From Micrasema longulum (Eukaryota; Arthropoda; Insecta; Trichoptera; Brachycentridae), in contig JAGVSM010002739.1 in NCBI GenBank assembly GCA_022494885.1, positions 1 through 64,000 on the forward strand: a stretch of DNA of 64,000 nucleotides. The letters are read 5' to 3'. Below are positions 35,090 to 46,929 of this stretch, piece after piece. Within the stretch, counting starts at the first letter, position 1. Every line of letters starts with the position of its first letter. The notes beneath the pieces are model-generated. The model was not told the origin of the DNA. It ran no database searches and saw only the letters and a program-made list of their open reading frames with translations. Both the position numbers and the translations under genes were made by a program.

Positions 35090-35965
35090 AATTGCTTCGT
35101 CTAAAAATGTTATATTTTACGCCTTTGGAGGGGAATCGTAGAATTTAAATAACAGACTACAGCCTTAACTTGATTAGCGGTCGAGTGTACCGTAGAGGAT
35201 ATCGGCAATTATTATTTGTGAGACTCTTGGTAACAAAATTGTTAATAATACCATTTAAAATAATGTAAAATTGCTGGGTTGTGTCTTCGATGTTTAAACT
35301 AGACAAAGTATCAAACCAATTAATAACATCTAAATGGGCGTATACCTACATCACCGTAGTTTTCCTTATGAAGTAAACAAACAAATCGTTGATTTTATGG
35401 AAGAATTTTAAATTGTTAATTGAGCGAAATCACAAGAGTCTTATGATGGGCGTGTTCTAATGTTAATAAAGATACACATTCGGTGACTCTGCAGTCAAAA
35501 TTGGAGATAACTAGATTTAGAATTCGGCCACGAGTATTGGCATGTGAATTGAACTAGTAGAAGTTATTAAATAACATAAAATGTGTGACACGTGTGCTTA
35601 TGTTTATTTTAATCCGAATAACTTCCGCTGTTAGGTCCCAAAAATCTACTACAGAACGTAATTTCTTATCTTTAAATACTAAACTCCATTTTTTTTTAAT
35701 CTTAGAGAATGTCTGCATTACGTTCTCGTTTCTATTAAAATACACTCCACTTATTTCAATATTGGAAGCCCTGTCCTACTGATCTAATCGTTACTGGTGA
35801 AGTTCCAGGGGTGCTATTCTGAACCGCTCTCGTGGCGCGAGAAAACAGTTTTTCTCGTGTATTTTGTATGTAAACACACGAGATAATACAGCCACGAGAG
35901 AGTTTGTTAAACCAGCCCAGAGCATTACGTTTGTCAATCAAATTTTCAATTTTTGTTTCCATTAA
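35090..35965 (-). pseudogene. LINE relic: ORF1 followed by endonuclease-linker region
   Basis: On the minus strand a frame from 35962 begins METKIENLIDKRNALGWFN, and NENVMQTFSKIKKKWSLVFK with LRSVVDFWDLTAEVIRI follows at 35745-35560. The latter fits the FP-type domain of LINE ORF1 proteins. Then come TRGRILDLVISNFDCRVTEC (about 35540-35480), EHAHHKTLVISLN (end of the endonuclease), INWFDTLSSLNIEDTTQQFY and YPLRYTRPLIKL (linker). Order and polarity fit one jockey-type element with internal deletion of most of the endonuclease. Many stops are present. Confidence 0.6.
35827..35900. repeat. Nested palindrome within the LINE relic
   Basis: CTCTCGTGGC (35827-35836) and GCCACGAGAG (35891-35900) are perfect inverted copies. 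Inside, CTCGTGT and ACACGAG form a second, shorter inverted pair. The DNA between is GC-richer than its surroundings. It may be a small foldback insertion in LINE ORF1. Confidence 0.55.
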
Positions 35966-36332
35966 TTTGATTTTGGTATTATTTTTTTAACGCTGCCTTT
36001 AGTTGCCTCAACCTCCCTGGATAAATTATGTGTTGAGCTTCTTTAATGGTTTTATTTAATAATTCAAAAAAAAAAATCTCCCTGCTCATTGAGTTTTGAT
36101 AGATTATCATTTTTTAGCGATTCGATTTACTTATCGGTGTATTCAATCATATAATTATTTGTTTTGAGTGATCGTTGCTTACTCCTTTAAGTCATTGTAA
36201 ATTAATGTTTTGCACATTTCAATTTTTTAAATTTAATTCTAGTATTTTTTTTTCAAATATTTGTTTATATTGTTTATTTAGTGATTACGTAGCTTTTAAA
36301 TACATATGTCTTTTGCCTAATTCTTATTCTTT

Positions 36333-36440
36333 AAGGTGGGGGTCAGTGCAATACAAACTCCTGACGTCACTACGACCTGTGAAGATCTATTGTGACGGGT
36401 CCCCGTGAATAGTTCTCGCCCTCCAAGCCCAGGTATTTAA
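36333..36440 (+). repeat. Dispersed repeat R2, copy 2
   Basis: AGGTGGGGGTCAGTGCAATA, ACTCCTGACGTCACTACGAC and TGTGAAGATCTATTGTGACG match copy 1 at 10946-11005. The GGGTCCCCGTGAATAGTTCTC and GCCCTCCAAGCCC that follow are not found in copy 1. It directly abuts the LINE relic that starts near 36455. Confidence 0.5.
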
Positions 36441-36454
36441 AGAGATATATTTTT

Positions 36455-38966
36455 TAATGACCAGTATCTACTGGAATTATGTATACAACACATTGTATGT
36501 AAATGAGGAGGTGCAAAACTTTTAATCTATTGTTGAAGTAGTATTTCTTTTGGGTTTTCCTAGAAAATCTCAGGCGACTGGAGGAAGGCGATATCCAAAA
36601 TGGTTTTCGGGAGCTATTATCAGGGATATTCGAACTAAGCATTCCTATCATAAAATATAGAAAGCTAAAGGCTGTCAGAATGATTTAATGTTGTTTGGGA
36701 GATTTCGATTTAGCATTAAATTTGACATTCAATCAGTATACCGAGTGTTAATTTCCAACATGGAAAACAATATTCTCGGGAATACGTATTATTTTTGGGG
36801 TTTTATTAAATCTCACGGGGCAAACGGCGGGAATATTGACACCATGACATGACACCGCGATGGAACAGTTCGGGGCGCAGATATTGCGGGAGCATTTGCA
36901 GGTCACCTCAAAACTGAATACAGTAGTGAACCTCCGCTTCTTGACGTTGACGCTGCTAAGCAGTGTACTATGCAAAACGGTGCACAATCTATGGTTATTC
37001 AAAATATCAATGAGAAAACCGTAACTGAGGTCATCGAAAAATTGAATAATACCAATTTTCTTGGTCCAGATTTTTTACCCACGTTCTTTTTCAAAGGAGG
37101 CGTAGTCTTTTAAATGAGCTTCTTTGTTTTTTATTAAATTTATCATTAAATACAGGAGTCTTTCCAAAATTTAGGAAGATATCTAAAGTTACCCCTATAC
37201 ACAAGAGTAGCTCTAAGTCATCCGTAGAATATTATAGACCGGTAGCTGTAATTTTAGCACCAGCTAAGTTATAGATTTTTTTATAGTTTAAGTCATCGCT
37301 TCTTGAGTCCAGTCACTTATAATCGATGAACAGCGTGGGTTCAGGGGGGGTCGCTCAGTCGAAACAAATTTAATGGTGTTTATAAGCTATATTACGGCTA
37401 CGTTGGATGCAGAACATCAGGTTGACTGTTCATGTTTATATAATGACTTTGCCAAAGCCTTTGACACAGTCAATCATGACGTTATGTTAAACAAGCTGAG
37501 TGAGATCGGTTTCTCGGATGGAATGCTAAAATTAATGGTGAGCTACTCAATACGTTTCACATGGCCGGTTTACATAAAAATAAAATACTTACTCAGGTGT
37601 CCCACAAGGATCTAACCATTTATCAACTAAATAATGTTTTTCATTGAAGTAAATTTAATAAAACACTGTTTTTTAAGTAAACAAATAAATAAGGATCCCT
37701 TCGAAGTAAATATAAACCTTGTTCATTATAAGCAAGGTAAAAAAAATGCAACTCCTGAGAAAAAAAATAAAATTTTAACGTATTTAACCTGGCTCCATTG
37801 CTGTCCTCTATTTTTATTAATGATGGTAAAAGTGTTATTGTCAATTCGCGGATGACTTAAAACTATTTTTAAGTATTACAACTTTGGATGATTTTCTTAC
37901 TTTCCGGGCGGATATAACAAACGTATCTGAATGGGGAAGATGAAATAAATTATTGTTCAATGTTTCAAAATGTTCAGTTAATGTCTTTCACCGGGGCAAA
38001 ACACTTATTTTTCGCTACAAAATGAATGACCAGAATCTAATGCGGACTTTAAAGGTTAAAAATCTGGGCAATACTTTTGTGAGTTCCCTGACATTTCATG
38101 ATCAGATGATGTTAAGTAAATAACAGCATTTATCGATACTATTCATGGCAGATTACCTTTCGTTCCCATCTTTCCTTTGACCCATTCTTATGGTACCTAC
38201 CTAACATCAAGATGGAAGAAATTCAAAATTAGAAGATTCGGATTTAGAACAAAAACCAAACAACGTTTTTGACTACACATAATATTGGATAAAAAAATCT
38301 TGGATTCGTCACGCGTCGTGGAAAACATTATTACATTTTATAGTTCATTTTGTCACCCAGTGCCAGAAATTGAAGAACATTCAGATCATATTAAAGGTAG
38401 GTATCCATTCCATGTTCCTATCCTTTCTACAAATATTTCCAATTAACAAAAATGAATAAAATTCGTTGTTCATTTACAGTCCGCATTTCGTTAACAGATG
38501 GAAACAATTTGTAGTAGTTCATTAAAGATGTCAGGATTCTTCCTGCGTACTGCCAGGGTTTTCGGTAGTACACGGCACTGAAAATTCTTAGTGCAAAGAA
38601 GACTTGAGAGTGGATCGATAATTTGGGGACCATGCGAGTTGAAGTACTCTCACGGTGGAGAGGGTTCAGAAGAAAGTTCTTTGATTTCTCTACACGAGGG
38701 AGTGGAGATATTGTCCATAGCTTTATACTACTGCGTTTCTCCAGGATATGCTTGGTTACGACAGTTTAAAGACCAGAAAGGATATATACCTAACTACGCA
38801 TTTCTTTCGATTATTGCGCGTTGTTGTCGATAACCTTGAAACTATGCATTGCGGAGCATTGGCTTTTATGTTCCGAATAATTAATTACCTTGGACACCGT
38901 CGACATAGACTGTTTCACATTCTAATATACAGAACCAACCTGCCAATGGTTATGCCCGTTATGTAA
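36455..38966 (+). pseudogene. Jockey-like LINE ORF2 relic, linker to C-terminus
   Basis: Plus-strand frames give, in order, RRYPKWFSGAIIRDIRTKHS (linker, about 36590), ENNILGNTYYFWGFIKSHGA (36765-36825) and VIEKLNNTNFLGPDFLPTFF (37030-37090). Next are FRKISKVTPIHKSSSKSSVE and YYRPVAV (37170-37255), ETNLMVFISYI, and the motif-A segment CSCLYNDFAKAFDTVNHDVM (37430-37490). YSGVPQGSN follows at 37590-37616, then after an insertion LAPLLSSIFIND and QFADDLKLFLSITTLDDFLT (FADD intact). RRLESGSIIWGP (38595-38630) and LGYDSLKTRKDIYL close the series. Stops and frameshifts are frequent. Position-by-position colinearity over 2.5 kb makes it the most complete LINE in the window. Confidence 0.8.
37617..37788. 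mobile_element. 172-bp insertion in the LINE, flanked by TAAC duplication
   Basis: Removing 37617-37788 rejoins GGATCTAAC to CTGGCTCC and restores the reverse-transcriptase motif PQGSN-LAPLL. TAAC is present on both sides (37613-37616 and 37785-37788), as expected of a 4-bp target duplication. The insert is AT-rich, has no obvious inverted ends and no coding capacity. Confidence 0.65.
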
Positions 38967-40654
38967 GTAACGTCACAATACGCCAATACTTTTGCTACGA
39001 ACCAACCGGATATTAATAATAAAGTAACAACTTATTATTTTAATCTTACAGGCATCAACGAATCCAGTGTCAACTAAACCAATTATCGAAACAACACAGC
39101 ATAAAGGAGAGTTTGAAATAGACGGAAGGCGAAAGGTCGACTTTAAGTACTTGTTTTAACAACTACAAAGTATTGCTAATCATGGTTCTCCATTTAATTG
39201 TAATTTAACTAATTTGAAACTTACCGGAGAATAAAAACCGCTACTTGAGCTACCTCAAGCAGTTCTGTTTTTTTTTTAATTAATAATTATTTTACAAATT
39301 TATTAAAGCATTGTTTTTTTAGTTTTGAAAAATTTTCCCCTATAAATTAAATTACAATTTAATCACCATTTTTATTTAATAATTCTAAATAGAGCGATTA
39401 TTACCTATTTTTGTTTTATTCCCGAAAGTGTCTTAAATTCATCCATCTCAATATTTGTGTGTTTTCTTGCTGCAATTGGTGACCATAATAATTTATTTAC
39501 TTATATATATTGTAAAATAAATAACATAAATACAATAGCCAAATTTCTGTTAAAATATGCATTAAAACAAAAAATGCGTTGTTACTTAAAAATATATATT
39601 TGTTTGAATAGAAATGGGATGTTATATGGGATTGTCATAGTAAAAAATCTTTTTTTTTATTATTTCTCGAATCTGTTGATAAAAGGACAATTTAATGCTT
39701 AACTGAATTAACCTATACATGATTTTATTTTGAAAATTACGTGCATTTTTTGTACTAAAAAGTTGAAAATAATAATAATTGTAGACAATTTGTAATTAAA
39801 CGTTGAAAGTCGATAAAAACGAGCATAGAAATTGAATTTAGAGGGTAAAAGTAAATTTTTAGGATGAACCAATGTTATTCCGTGTTTGAAATAATTTATA
39901 TTCCAGGTAAATATCTATGTAACCCGTCATGTGTTCAAAAGTTGCGAAAGTATGCGTTAGTAGACTGGAACCATTTTTTCGAAATTTATTTTCCCACTGT
40001 CGGATAACTCGCATAAACAAAACATAAATAAAACATTATTAAGTATGCATACAAAACATTCATTTTACGTAACCATAGAAACAGATTCGCCTTTCTTAAA
40101 TAAAACTTATTGATACACATAATGCACCTTGAGCAACTCATGCCCAAACACTCAGACATGCCCAACACGTATTTAATCATTTTTTACTCGTCAGCTGGGT
40201 TTTAACGTGAGCTTTACATTTCGAAATCAAAATTCCTAATTGAGTCTTAAAAGCGTGTAAAACCCATTCGGATAGACGTTAAAAAAATCATGTTACTTTT
40301 CATTCATAAGTAGGTACCTAGGTACTTGTTTATAATTTAATGACATAACTTAAAATAATAAATATTTAAATTTTGAATTATTTTTTGAATGTCAAACTCT
40401 GCTCTTTTCGACAACAGAGGTGCATTTATTGTAGGAATACGATTTTCAAAAATGTATTAAATGTCAGTTAATATTATTTAAGTGTTACCAAAAATCCAGT
40501 AAAAAAAGAAAATTTGCTGAAATCAAGAGAATTTTTTTTTTTTTTTTTATTATTATTATTATTATATTAATTTTAAGCGAGTACTTGTAGCTTAAAGCTG
40601 ATATGCTGAAATCTATTTTAACGATTTTTATTTCAATTTTTTTCAATTTTTTTT
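38967..40654. other. AT-rich stretch, no gene seen
   Basis: No coding motif. Poly-T and (TTA)n lie at about 40531-40565. The 12-base palindrome GTACCTAGGTAC is at 40314-40325. Confidence 0.35.
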
Positions 40655-40990
40655 TTTTGGCGTACTCAAACGAATCTAGTTCATTTTTAAACTCATTGAG
40701 ACTGCATATCGAGATCCGCTTTTGTTGCAGCTTATTCTAACCATCAATTGCTCAGTAAATGCTTACGTGGATTAAGATTGAATCTCGTTTTCTCCAGCCT
40801 AAGGCTGTGGCCTTGAAGACGAGCATATTGCTTAAGCTTAAACATGGGATCCAAGTTTGGGCAGCTATGGTGACTGTTGAGTATCTTGTAAGTCTCTAAC
40901 AGGTCACCCCTTTTTCACCGTTCTTGTTGCGTTGTGATATCGAGAGTTTCCAGTCTCTCCACATATGTAATCCATTTTAGGCTCGGCAAT
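40655..40990 (-). pseudogene. CR1-like LINE C-terminal relic
   Basis: The minus strand reads YVERLETLDITTQQER, then a stop, KRGDLLETYKILNSHHSCPN and LDPMFKLKQYARLQGHSLRL, then EKTRFNLNPRKHLLSN and, in decayed form, a LNEFKNELDSFEYAKK-like end. 'ERRKRGDLxETxKIxNG', 'RGHSxxLxKxRxNLNxRKxxFSxRV' and 'NxFKxxLD' are the classic C-terminus of CR1/L2-type LINEs. It differs from the jockey-like relics elsewhere in the window. Confidence 0.7.
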
Positions 40991-41199
40991 TTTTTGAATT
41001 TATTATTTAAAACTTCAAGTACAAATAATAAGTACTTTGGCGGACTTATTGCTAATAGCAATATGTTCCAGCCAACCAAAAAACAGCCTGGTCAGAAGAA
41101 GAGTTTGTCAAAATTTTGTACTAAAAAAACATAAATATATATCAAAAGATACATACATAAAATAAAAATACCCTAATTAATTAAAACTAACATCTGTTT

Positions 41200-41345
41200 T
41201 TTTTTAATTGGGAGATAAGGCTTGCACATATTAACTTTTTGTTAAAAGTACATTATGTTATACGTATTAAATGATGAGGAATGTGGAATCAGATAATGAG
41301 TTTGGAAGGAGAGAGAAAGAGGAACAAAAGAAAGAAATTATCTTA
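41200..41345 (-). repeat. LINE 3'-UTR fragment (family of 59840-60110)
   Basis: GAGGAATGTGGAATCAGATA, ATGAGTTTGGAAGGAGAGAG and AAAGAGGAACAAAAG match the reverse complement of the tract after the LINE end at 59840-60110 (CTCTCCCCTTCCAAACTCAT). No coding part is attached. Confidence 0.5.
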
Positions 41346-42257
41346 TTGGGATCCATTAAAAAAAAAATGCTGTTTGTAAACATTAAAAAACAAACCCTTT
41401 TTACAAGCAAAAAAGGACATCATCTCAATTATTAAATATTTTATGCATTAAATGTAACCCTGATAGGTCAATGAATAGTACTAAGGAGTTGTTTTTTGTC
41501 CCTCAAAATATTATTTTGTGTTCAAAACAATTTTTATGTTCCTTTATTGAGACCTTCTAACAAAAAAAGAATGATAATTTTGACCGAAAACACGTTAAAC
41601 ATGCAGTACAACTCCAACTGTCCGGATTAATAAGTGCCAGATGTTATCACTTAAACACACAAAACACAACAAACGTTTTGTTAACGTTTTGTTAACACAA
41701 AACATAATTTAAAATATCCAGCAAAGTTAATTACTTAAACAAAAAACCCGTTCGCCACTGTGCCCTTTTTTATTTTTGTTATTTTAACATCTATTTTATT
41801 TTTTAATTCCTCATAACGATTCTTATATTTGGTAATCCGTATGATGGATTGAGATAAATAAAGTTCTACTGTTGTATTTATTCCTCCAAAAAATACGTTC
41901 AATGAGCATAGAAACAACAAAACCAGAAAATTCAAAACAAGTTATCATTGTACGTCACACTTTTAAATATTTAATTTATGGTATCGAACGCCATAGATTT
42001 TGGTTTGAAACGATTATTGCCTTTGAATTTTTGCTGTCATCAACTCAATCAACTGTCTAATTGTTTCTCGGCTTTGCTCGCTTTAAAATACGTATGTCTA
42101 GAAAATATGTTAATATTTTTTTTTTATATAAGCTAATGTCTTATATTTTGAAATATTTGTGACATCACTGTTCTTATAACTCTCCACAAAATTACGTATT
42201 TAAACATATCGTTTGAATTTTTAGGTTATATTCTTAAAACTAGGTTCTATCAATAAA
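41346..42257. other. EIF2B3: Upstream region of EIF2B3
   Basis: No repeat was recognised. This interval should contain the promoter and 5' untranslated region of EIF2B3, because the start codon at 42258 follows directly. I saw no convincing TATA box or upstream exon and cannot place the transcription start. Confidence 0.35.
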
Positions 42258-45200
42258 ATGTTAGAATTCCAAGCTGTTGTAATGGCCGGTGGTCGTGGAT
42301 CTCGATTACCAGATATTCCCGGAGCTCTTCCAAAATGTCTTCTTCCTGTTGGACCTTATCCCCTCGTGTGGTACCCTTTAAATCTGTTAGAACGTCAAGG
42401 ATTTCACGGTGAGCACCAGTTTGACATTAAAATTTATGTACGAAATAACAAATGCATTTTTGTATTGTCAGTGTCATTTTACTTAACTGCTTTGCATACA
42501 TACTTTTTTTTTACATAAATTATTTTTTTTACACATTTTTTAAATATTAGTCGGTTTTTCCAAATTTTAAAATGAGCACCAAAATGACGTAGCTTACAAA
42601 TAATAAATAATAAACTTACATAATTATAATACGCGTTACTCCTAAACCCGGTAATTAATGTTTTCATCTTAATCAGTATTTGTTCAAGATAGATATTTTA
42701 ATATTAAAAAACGTTTTATTATTATGTTACCAGTACTAATGTCCTAATAATTACGTCAGTTACCCTAGTCCTTCGTCCACAAGTGTATTTTCTGTATATG
42801 TACTTAAACGGTAAACAAATGTGACGCGTATGCGGAAGGAAGCAACATACTGAATAAAACGCACAGTTGACCGATATAAACAGTCTGTGCTTTTTACTGT
42901 ACTATATGTTTTGCTTGCCAAAGGCGATATGATATGACGTGATGGCACTTGCATCCCTCGCTGGCTATTCCCTTTCCTTTGGGGACATCTTTATGACTAA
43001 GCAGAAGTTTTAACAATGATCCTGGTTATATTTGATTGTATTTATATATTTATAAAAATATTTATTATAAAACATATTTCAATTAATTAAATTAAAATAT
43101 GTGCATCCAGTTGTCTAAACATTCGTCAATTACATATATTTCAGTATATAGTTTTTTTTTATGAATAATGTCAATTTGTGAGTGGAGTAATATCCAAGAA
43201 ATGCCTTTCTTCAATTTGACTATGAGGATGAGTAAATCTCATGAAAAATAGATCATATTGTTTCATAGCCTTTTGGAAGAAATTCTCAACAATAATAAAA
43301 ATTATGCAATTAGTAATTATCATTTTTGGTTTTTAACAACTTGAATTTTGTTAATAATGCTTGACATTTGTTAAGTAGCTTGTTTTTGTTTTGTTATCAA
43401 TACTAATGCAAATAACATATAAGTATTAGCAACTTCACATATGCACACAGCTTGTTCATAAATGTAAGAGAAATTTGGCACAGTCCAAAATGGAATAAGT
43501 CCAGTCGGATGTAAATATTTATAGAAGTCTTTTTTTGGGTTTATAGTTTTACCGGGCATAGTTATTGCATATTATTGGCTTAGTATAAGAAAATCTAATA
43601 TGTAAGGCCTTATAACACCAATATAATGCCACTAATGGTGTCTATAAATTGAATTAAGTAAAGAAATATTATCCACTGAAAAGCATTTTAAATTGTGCGG
43701 CTCATATTTTTTTTACTAAAAGTAGTAAATTGATGTTTTTGCACAAACAAATTCATGTCATCTGCTTCATTATGAATTTTCTATCTACAGTTTATTCGGA
43801 TAAGAACAAAAAATTAACGGTTTTTTTTTTAAATACACTTCCTGCTGTTTTGCTACATAATATTACACATATTTTCTTTATATTTATCATAAACCATTCC
43901 TTTTTTTCATTCAAAATATTTAAAATCTTAGGTAATCTATTATAAATGTAATTTTCTCTTGAATTTATTAAGTAGTTTTTAATCTTATTGTTTATATAAT
44001 TCTAGATATAATGCTAGTTGTCTTAGACACTGAAAAAACGGAAATTCAAAATGCATTGGATAAAACGGGATTAAAGTTGAAAATAGACTACATATCTATA
44101 CCTTCTGATGTAGACTGGGGAACAGCCGACTCCCTTCGCCATATTCACGACCGAATAGTGACCGATATTGTGGTCATGTCTTGTGATTTCATTACAGATG
44201 TGAACTTAGACAACGCTCTTGACTTATTCAGAAAACATAATGCTGCGGCTGTTTCCTTACTGTTTGATAATGGACCGCAAGAGTATATCCAAGTTCCAGG
44301 ACCCAAGAGTAAAGAAAAGCCAGAAAGAGATTTGATAGGTCTAGATAAAGAAACTAATCGCCTAGTATTTTTAGCCAGTGCTAGTGATTTCGACGAAGTT
44401 GTTGAGCTTCCAAATGTTCTACTAAAAAAACATCCATCACTTAGTTTACAAAGCAGACTGCTTGACTCACATGTGTATGTGTTAAAAAAGTGGGTGGTTA
44501 AATTTTTAATAAAAGAGCAACATTTTACCACTGTAAAGGGGGAACTTCTACCTTACATAGTGAAGAAACAACTTTCTAAACCAACTGGTTTATTATTGGA
44601 GGATAAAAACACATCTGTCGCCCATACGGCTATACGCAAAGATATTTATGATTTAGCTACTCAGGATGGTTTTGACCAATTGATAAAACAAACATCGACA
44701 TATAATGATCACATTAATGGAATGAAGGCGTGCTACCATGATGATCTGATTAGGTGTTATGCTTATATACCGCCAAAAGAGAGTTATGCTATAAGAGTGA
44801 ATACTTTATCAGCGTACTGTCTTATAAATAGTAAAGTAAGCAATATTTTTGTTAGTCAATCAATTTTGTTTATTTTTTTACATATCTAATATATTAATTT
44901 TGCATGCTTTTTTGATTCAGCTGATTTTTAATTACTTTTATTAAAAATATTACCACAATTATGAGTAACTCATATGCTATTTTATGTTTCTAAAATCAAT
45001 TTATAGATAGATCTAACTTTATAAAAGTCACTTTGCAATACTAAGATAGGTAAAGCAATTTGACATTCATGAAGAGATTGATTTTATTTATTGCACATAA
45101 TATATAGTTTTGTTTCATCTTGTTCACTTCTACTTGTCTTTCTTTACTTTTTATATAAGTTTTATTTCTTTTAGATTATGAAAAAATGGGAAGACATAAC

Positions 45201-46802
45201 TAAAACAAATATGCTTAATAAAATTCACCCGAAAAGTGATGTAAAATCTAAACAAGTTGACGAAGATTCAGTAATTGGTGAACAGTCTTCAATCTGCGAA
45301 AAAACTTCCATCAAATGTTCAATAATAGGGAACAATTGCAAATTAGAAAACAAAGTTCGTTTATCAAACTGCATCCTCATGAATAATGTTACTATAAAAG
45401 AAGGGTAAGTTTTTTTAAAGTTATTGAAAATTTTAGTTGTGAATCTGACAAATTTATAAAAATTACTATTATCAAATGAAAAACTGTAACATTTATTCGG
45501 TTAATCTGAACCAACCGGGAAAATTTTGAGTTTTCTGTGTATGTATTCTATTTTGCTTTGAGGTTTAGTAATAAGTGGGTGTTTAGCTAACATTCGTGAA
45601 TTTCAGGTTTTTATTCTCCACAATGGTTATTTGAAATCTATGCATACTTACCAGTAAATTTGAAAAGAATTACCCTGAAAAAAGTCCTAGTAGATCTTTT
45701 CGGCATCATACCTTGACAAAATTATTTTTCTGGTAATTTCTTACCAATTCGATTTTTTAACATAAAATGAATAAATTATTCTAATGGCATCAGATCATCA
45801 TTCAAAAACCCTTCCATACCCACCAAATGTACAGCATGCTCTTTTTTTAGTGCAATCAGCATTTGATATTGTCTTCACCGTTATTTCTAATTCCTGCTCA
45901 CATGTTTTTTAGTTTAATATTAATGCTACGCAAAGTCCTCTAATGATAAACTGTTTAAGAAAAAACTTATTTTCTTCATATTTAAATTACAATAATTGGA
46001 CAATTGATTCAATACCCATGTATTTAACTTCTTGGCAACCTTGAGGTTTCATAAATGTTTATCGATGACAATATTTTATGTTCATTTTTTCTAAATATAT
46101 AATCATTAAAAAAATACTCAGCACCGTTCCTTCTGTTTAAAAATACATACTATAGAATGAAAACTATTATTAAAATTTTAAAATTTTCTGGGCATCTTGG
46201 ATAACAATAATTTTCTGAATTAATGTTCCGTGAAATACCATGCCGTATGTCATTCATTCTTGTTGCCGAGGTTTCAGACAGCATTGCAGTATCCATCACA
46301 TCAACGAAATACGATGAATGCTGTTTAAAATGTTCAAATGGAACAACATGATAAAGCATAATAACCCAAAAAAACACTGTCAATAATATGCTTTTTGTTC
46401 AATCAACAAGTAAAATTTACCAACCATCTTTCATTTATGACTTGAATGAGAATATGTTTTAGTTATTGTCTGCAGATAAATGTTATTCGTTTCTATGAAT
46501 CCTGTTTATTGGAAAACAGTTGTGTTAACTTCTTTTTTACATTACCAAATGTTTATTCAACATTATTAAGATATTGCTCCTTTTTTAGGTTGATGATACA
46601 ATTATACTGTTTTAATCTCATCCTTTTTTTATATTTCAGGTGCCAATTGCAAGACTGTGTCATATATCCGGGGGTAACAGTTGAACAGGATTGTTTTCTT
46701 AAACTTTGTATTGTAGGTGCTCGATACAAAGTTCAACCCAAAACACAGGCTCTTCAACAAATTTATTCAGAAACCAGTGAAAATATGATTACATTGGGCT
46801 GA
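42258..46802 (+). CDS. EIF2B3: Translation initiation factor eIF2B subunit gamma
   Basis: Join of 42258-42408, 44006-44835, 45175-45404 and 46640-46802 (1374 nt, 457 residues, close to the usual size of about 450). Introns are 1597, 339 and 1235 bp, with GTGAGC, GTAAGC and GTAAGT donors and AG acceptors, and the frame is kept across all joins. Residues 9-32 carry the nucleotidyltransferase-like start, MAGGRGSR then LPKCLLPVG, followed by [35 protein letters not shown] and [14 protein letters not shown] are further family motifs. From about residue 355 hexapeptide repeats ([37 protein letters not shown]) form the left-handed beta helix. The protein is part of the cytosolic eIF2B complex, which recharges eIF2 with GTP for translation initiation; gamma pairs with the catalytic epsilon subunit. 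All family segments are present and there is no internal stop, so the gene looks functional. Confidence 0.95.
42409..44005 (+). other. EIF2B3: EIF2B3 intron 1
   Basis: A phase-1 intron (GTGAGC donor, TTCTAG acceptor) interrupting the codon between GFH and IMLVV. It is AT-rich, with no recognised repeat or nested gene. Confidence 0.85.
44836..45174 (+). other. EIF2B3: EIF2B3 intron 2
   Basis: A phase-0 intron with a GTAAGC donor and a pyrimidine-rich TTTATTTCTTTTAG acceptor. The codons either side read LINSK and IMKKWED. An exon reading through the donor would meet a stop at 44887-44889. Confidence 0.8.
45405..46639 (+). other. EIF2B3: EIF2B3 intron 3
   Basis: A phase-2 intron with a GTAAGT donor and a TATATTTCAG acceptor. 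It joins ..TIKEG to [11 protein letters not shown] within the hexapeptide repeat. It holds Penelope-type terminal scraps at 46255-46383. Confidence 0.85.
46255..46383. repeat. Penelope-type terminal sequence fragments in inverted arrangement
   Basis: CTTGTTGCCGAGGTTTCAGA and CAGCATTGCAGTATCCATCA (46258-46300) resemble plus-strand 23347-23385 of the Penelope-like element (TATTGCCGACGTTTCGGAGC, ACATTGCAGTGTCCATCTT). By contrast, GCATAATAACCCAAAAAAAC at 46357-46376 matches the opposite strand of 23306-23329 (GCATAATAACCCAGAAAAAC). Two adjacent terminal pieces are therefore in opposite orientations. Confidence 0.55.
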
Positions 46803-46907
46803 AATTTTCTAAGTCTAGTGGAAATAATATGATAATATATTTTTATTAATATTTCATTTATGTACATAGTATTATGTCACATATTAAATATAAATATTAA
46901 GATTTAT

Positions 46908-46917
46908 AATAAATAAA
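46908..46917 (+). promoter_or_regulatory. EIF2B3: EIF2B3 polyadenylation signals
   Basis: Overlapping AATAAA hexamers (46908-46913 and 46912-46917) about 105 bp after the stop codon give a plausible 3' end for the transcript. Confidence 0.7.
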
Positions 46918-46929
46918 AATCATTAAAGT

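Noticed and set aside
44145..44531. 128-codon minus-strand frame
   Set aside because: It is antisense to exon 2 of EIF2B3.
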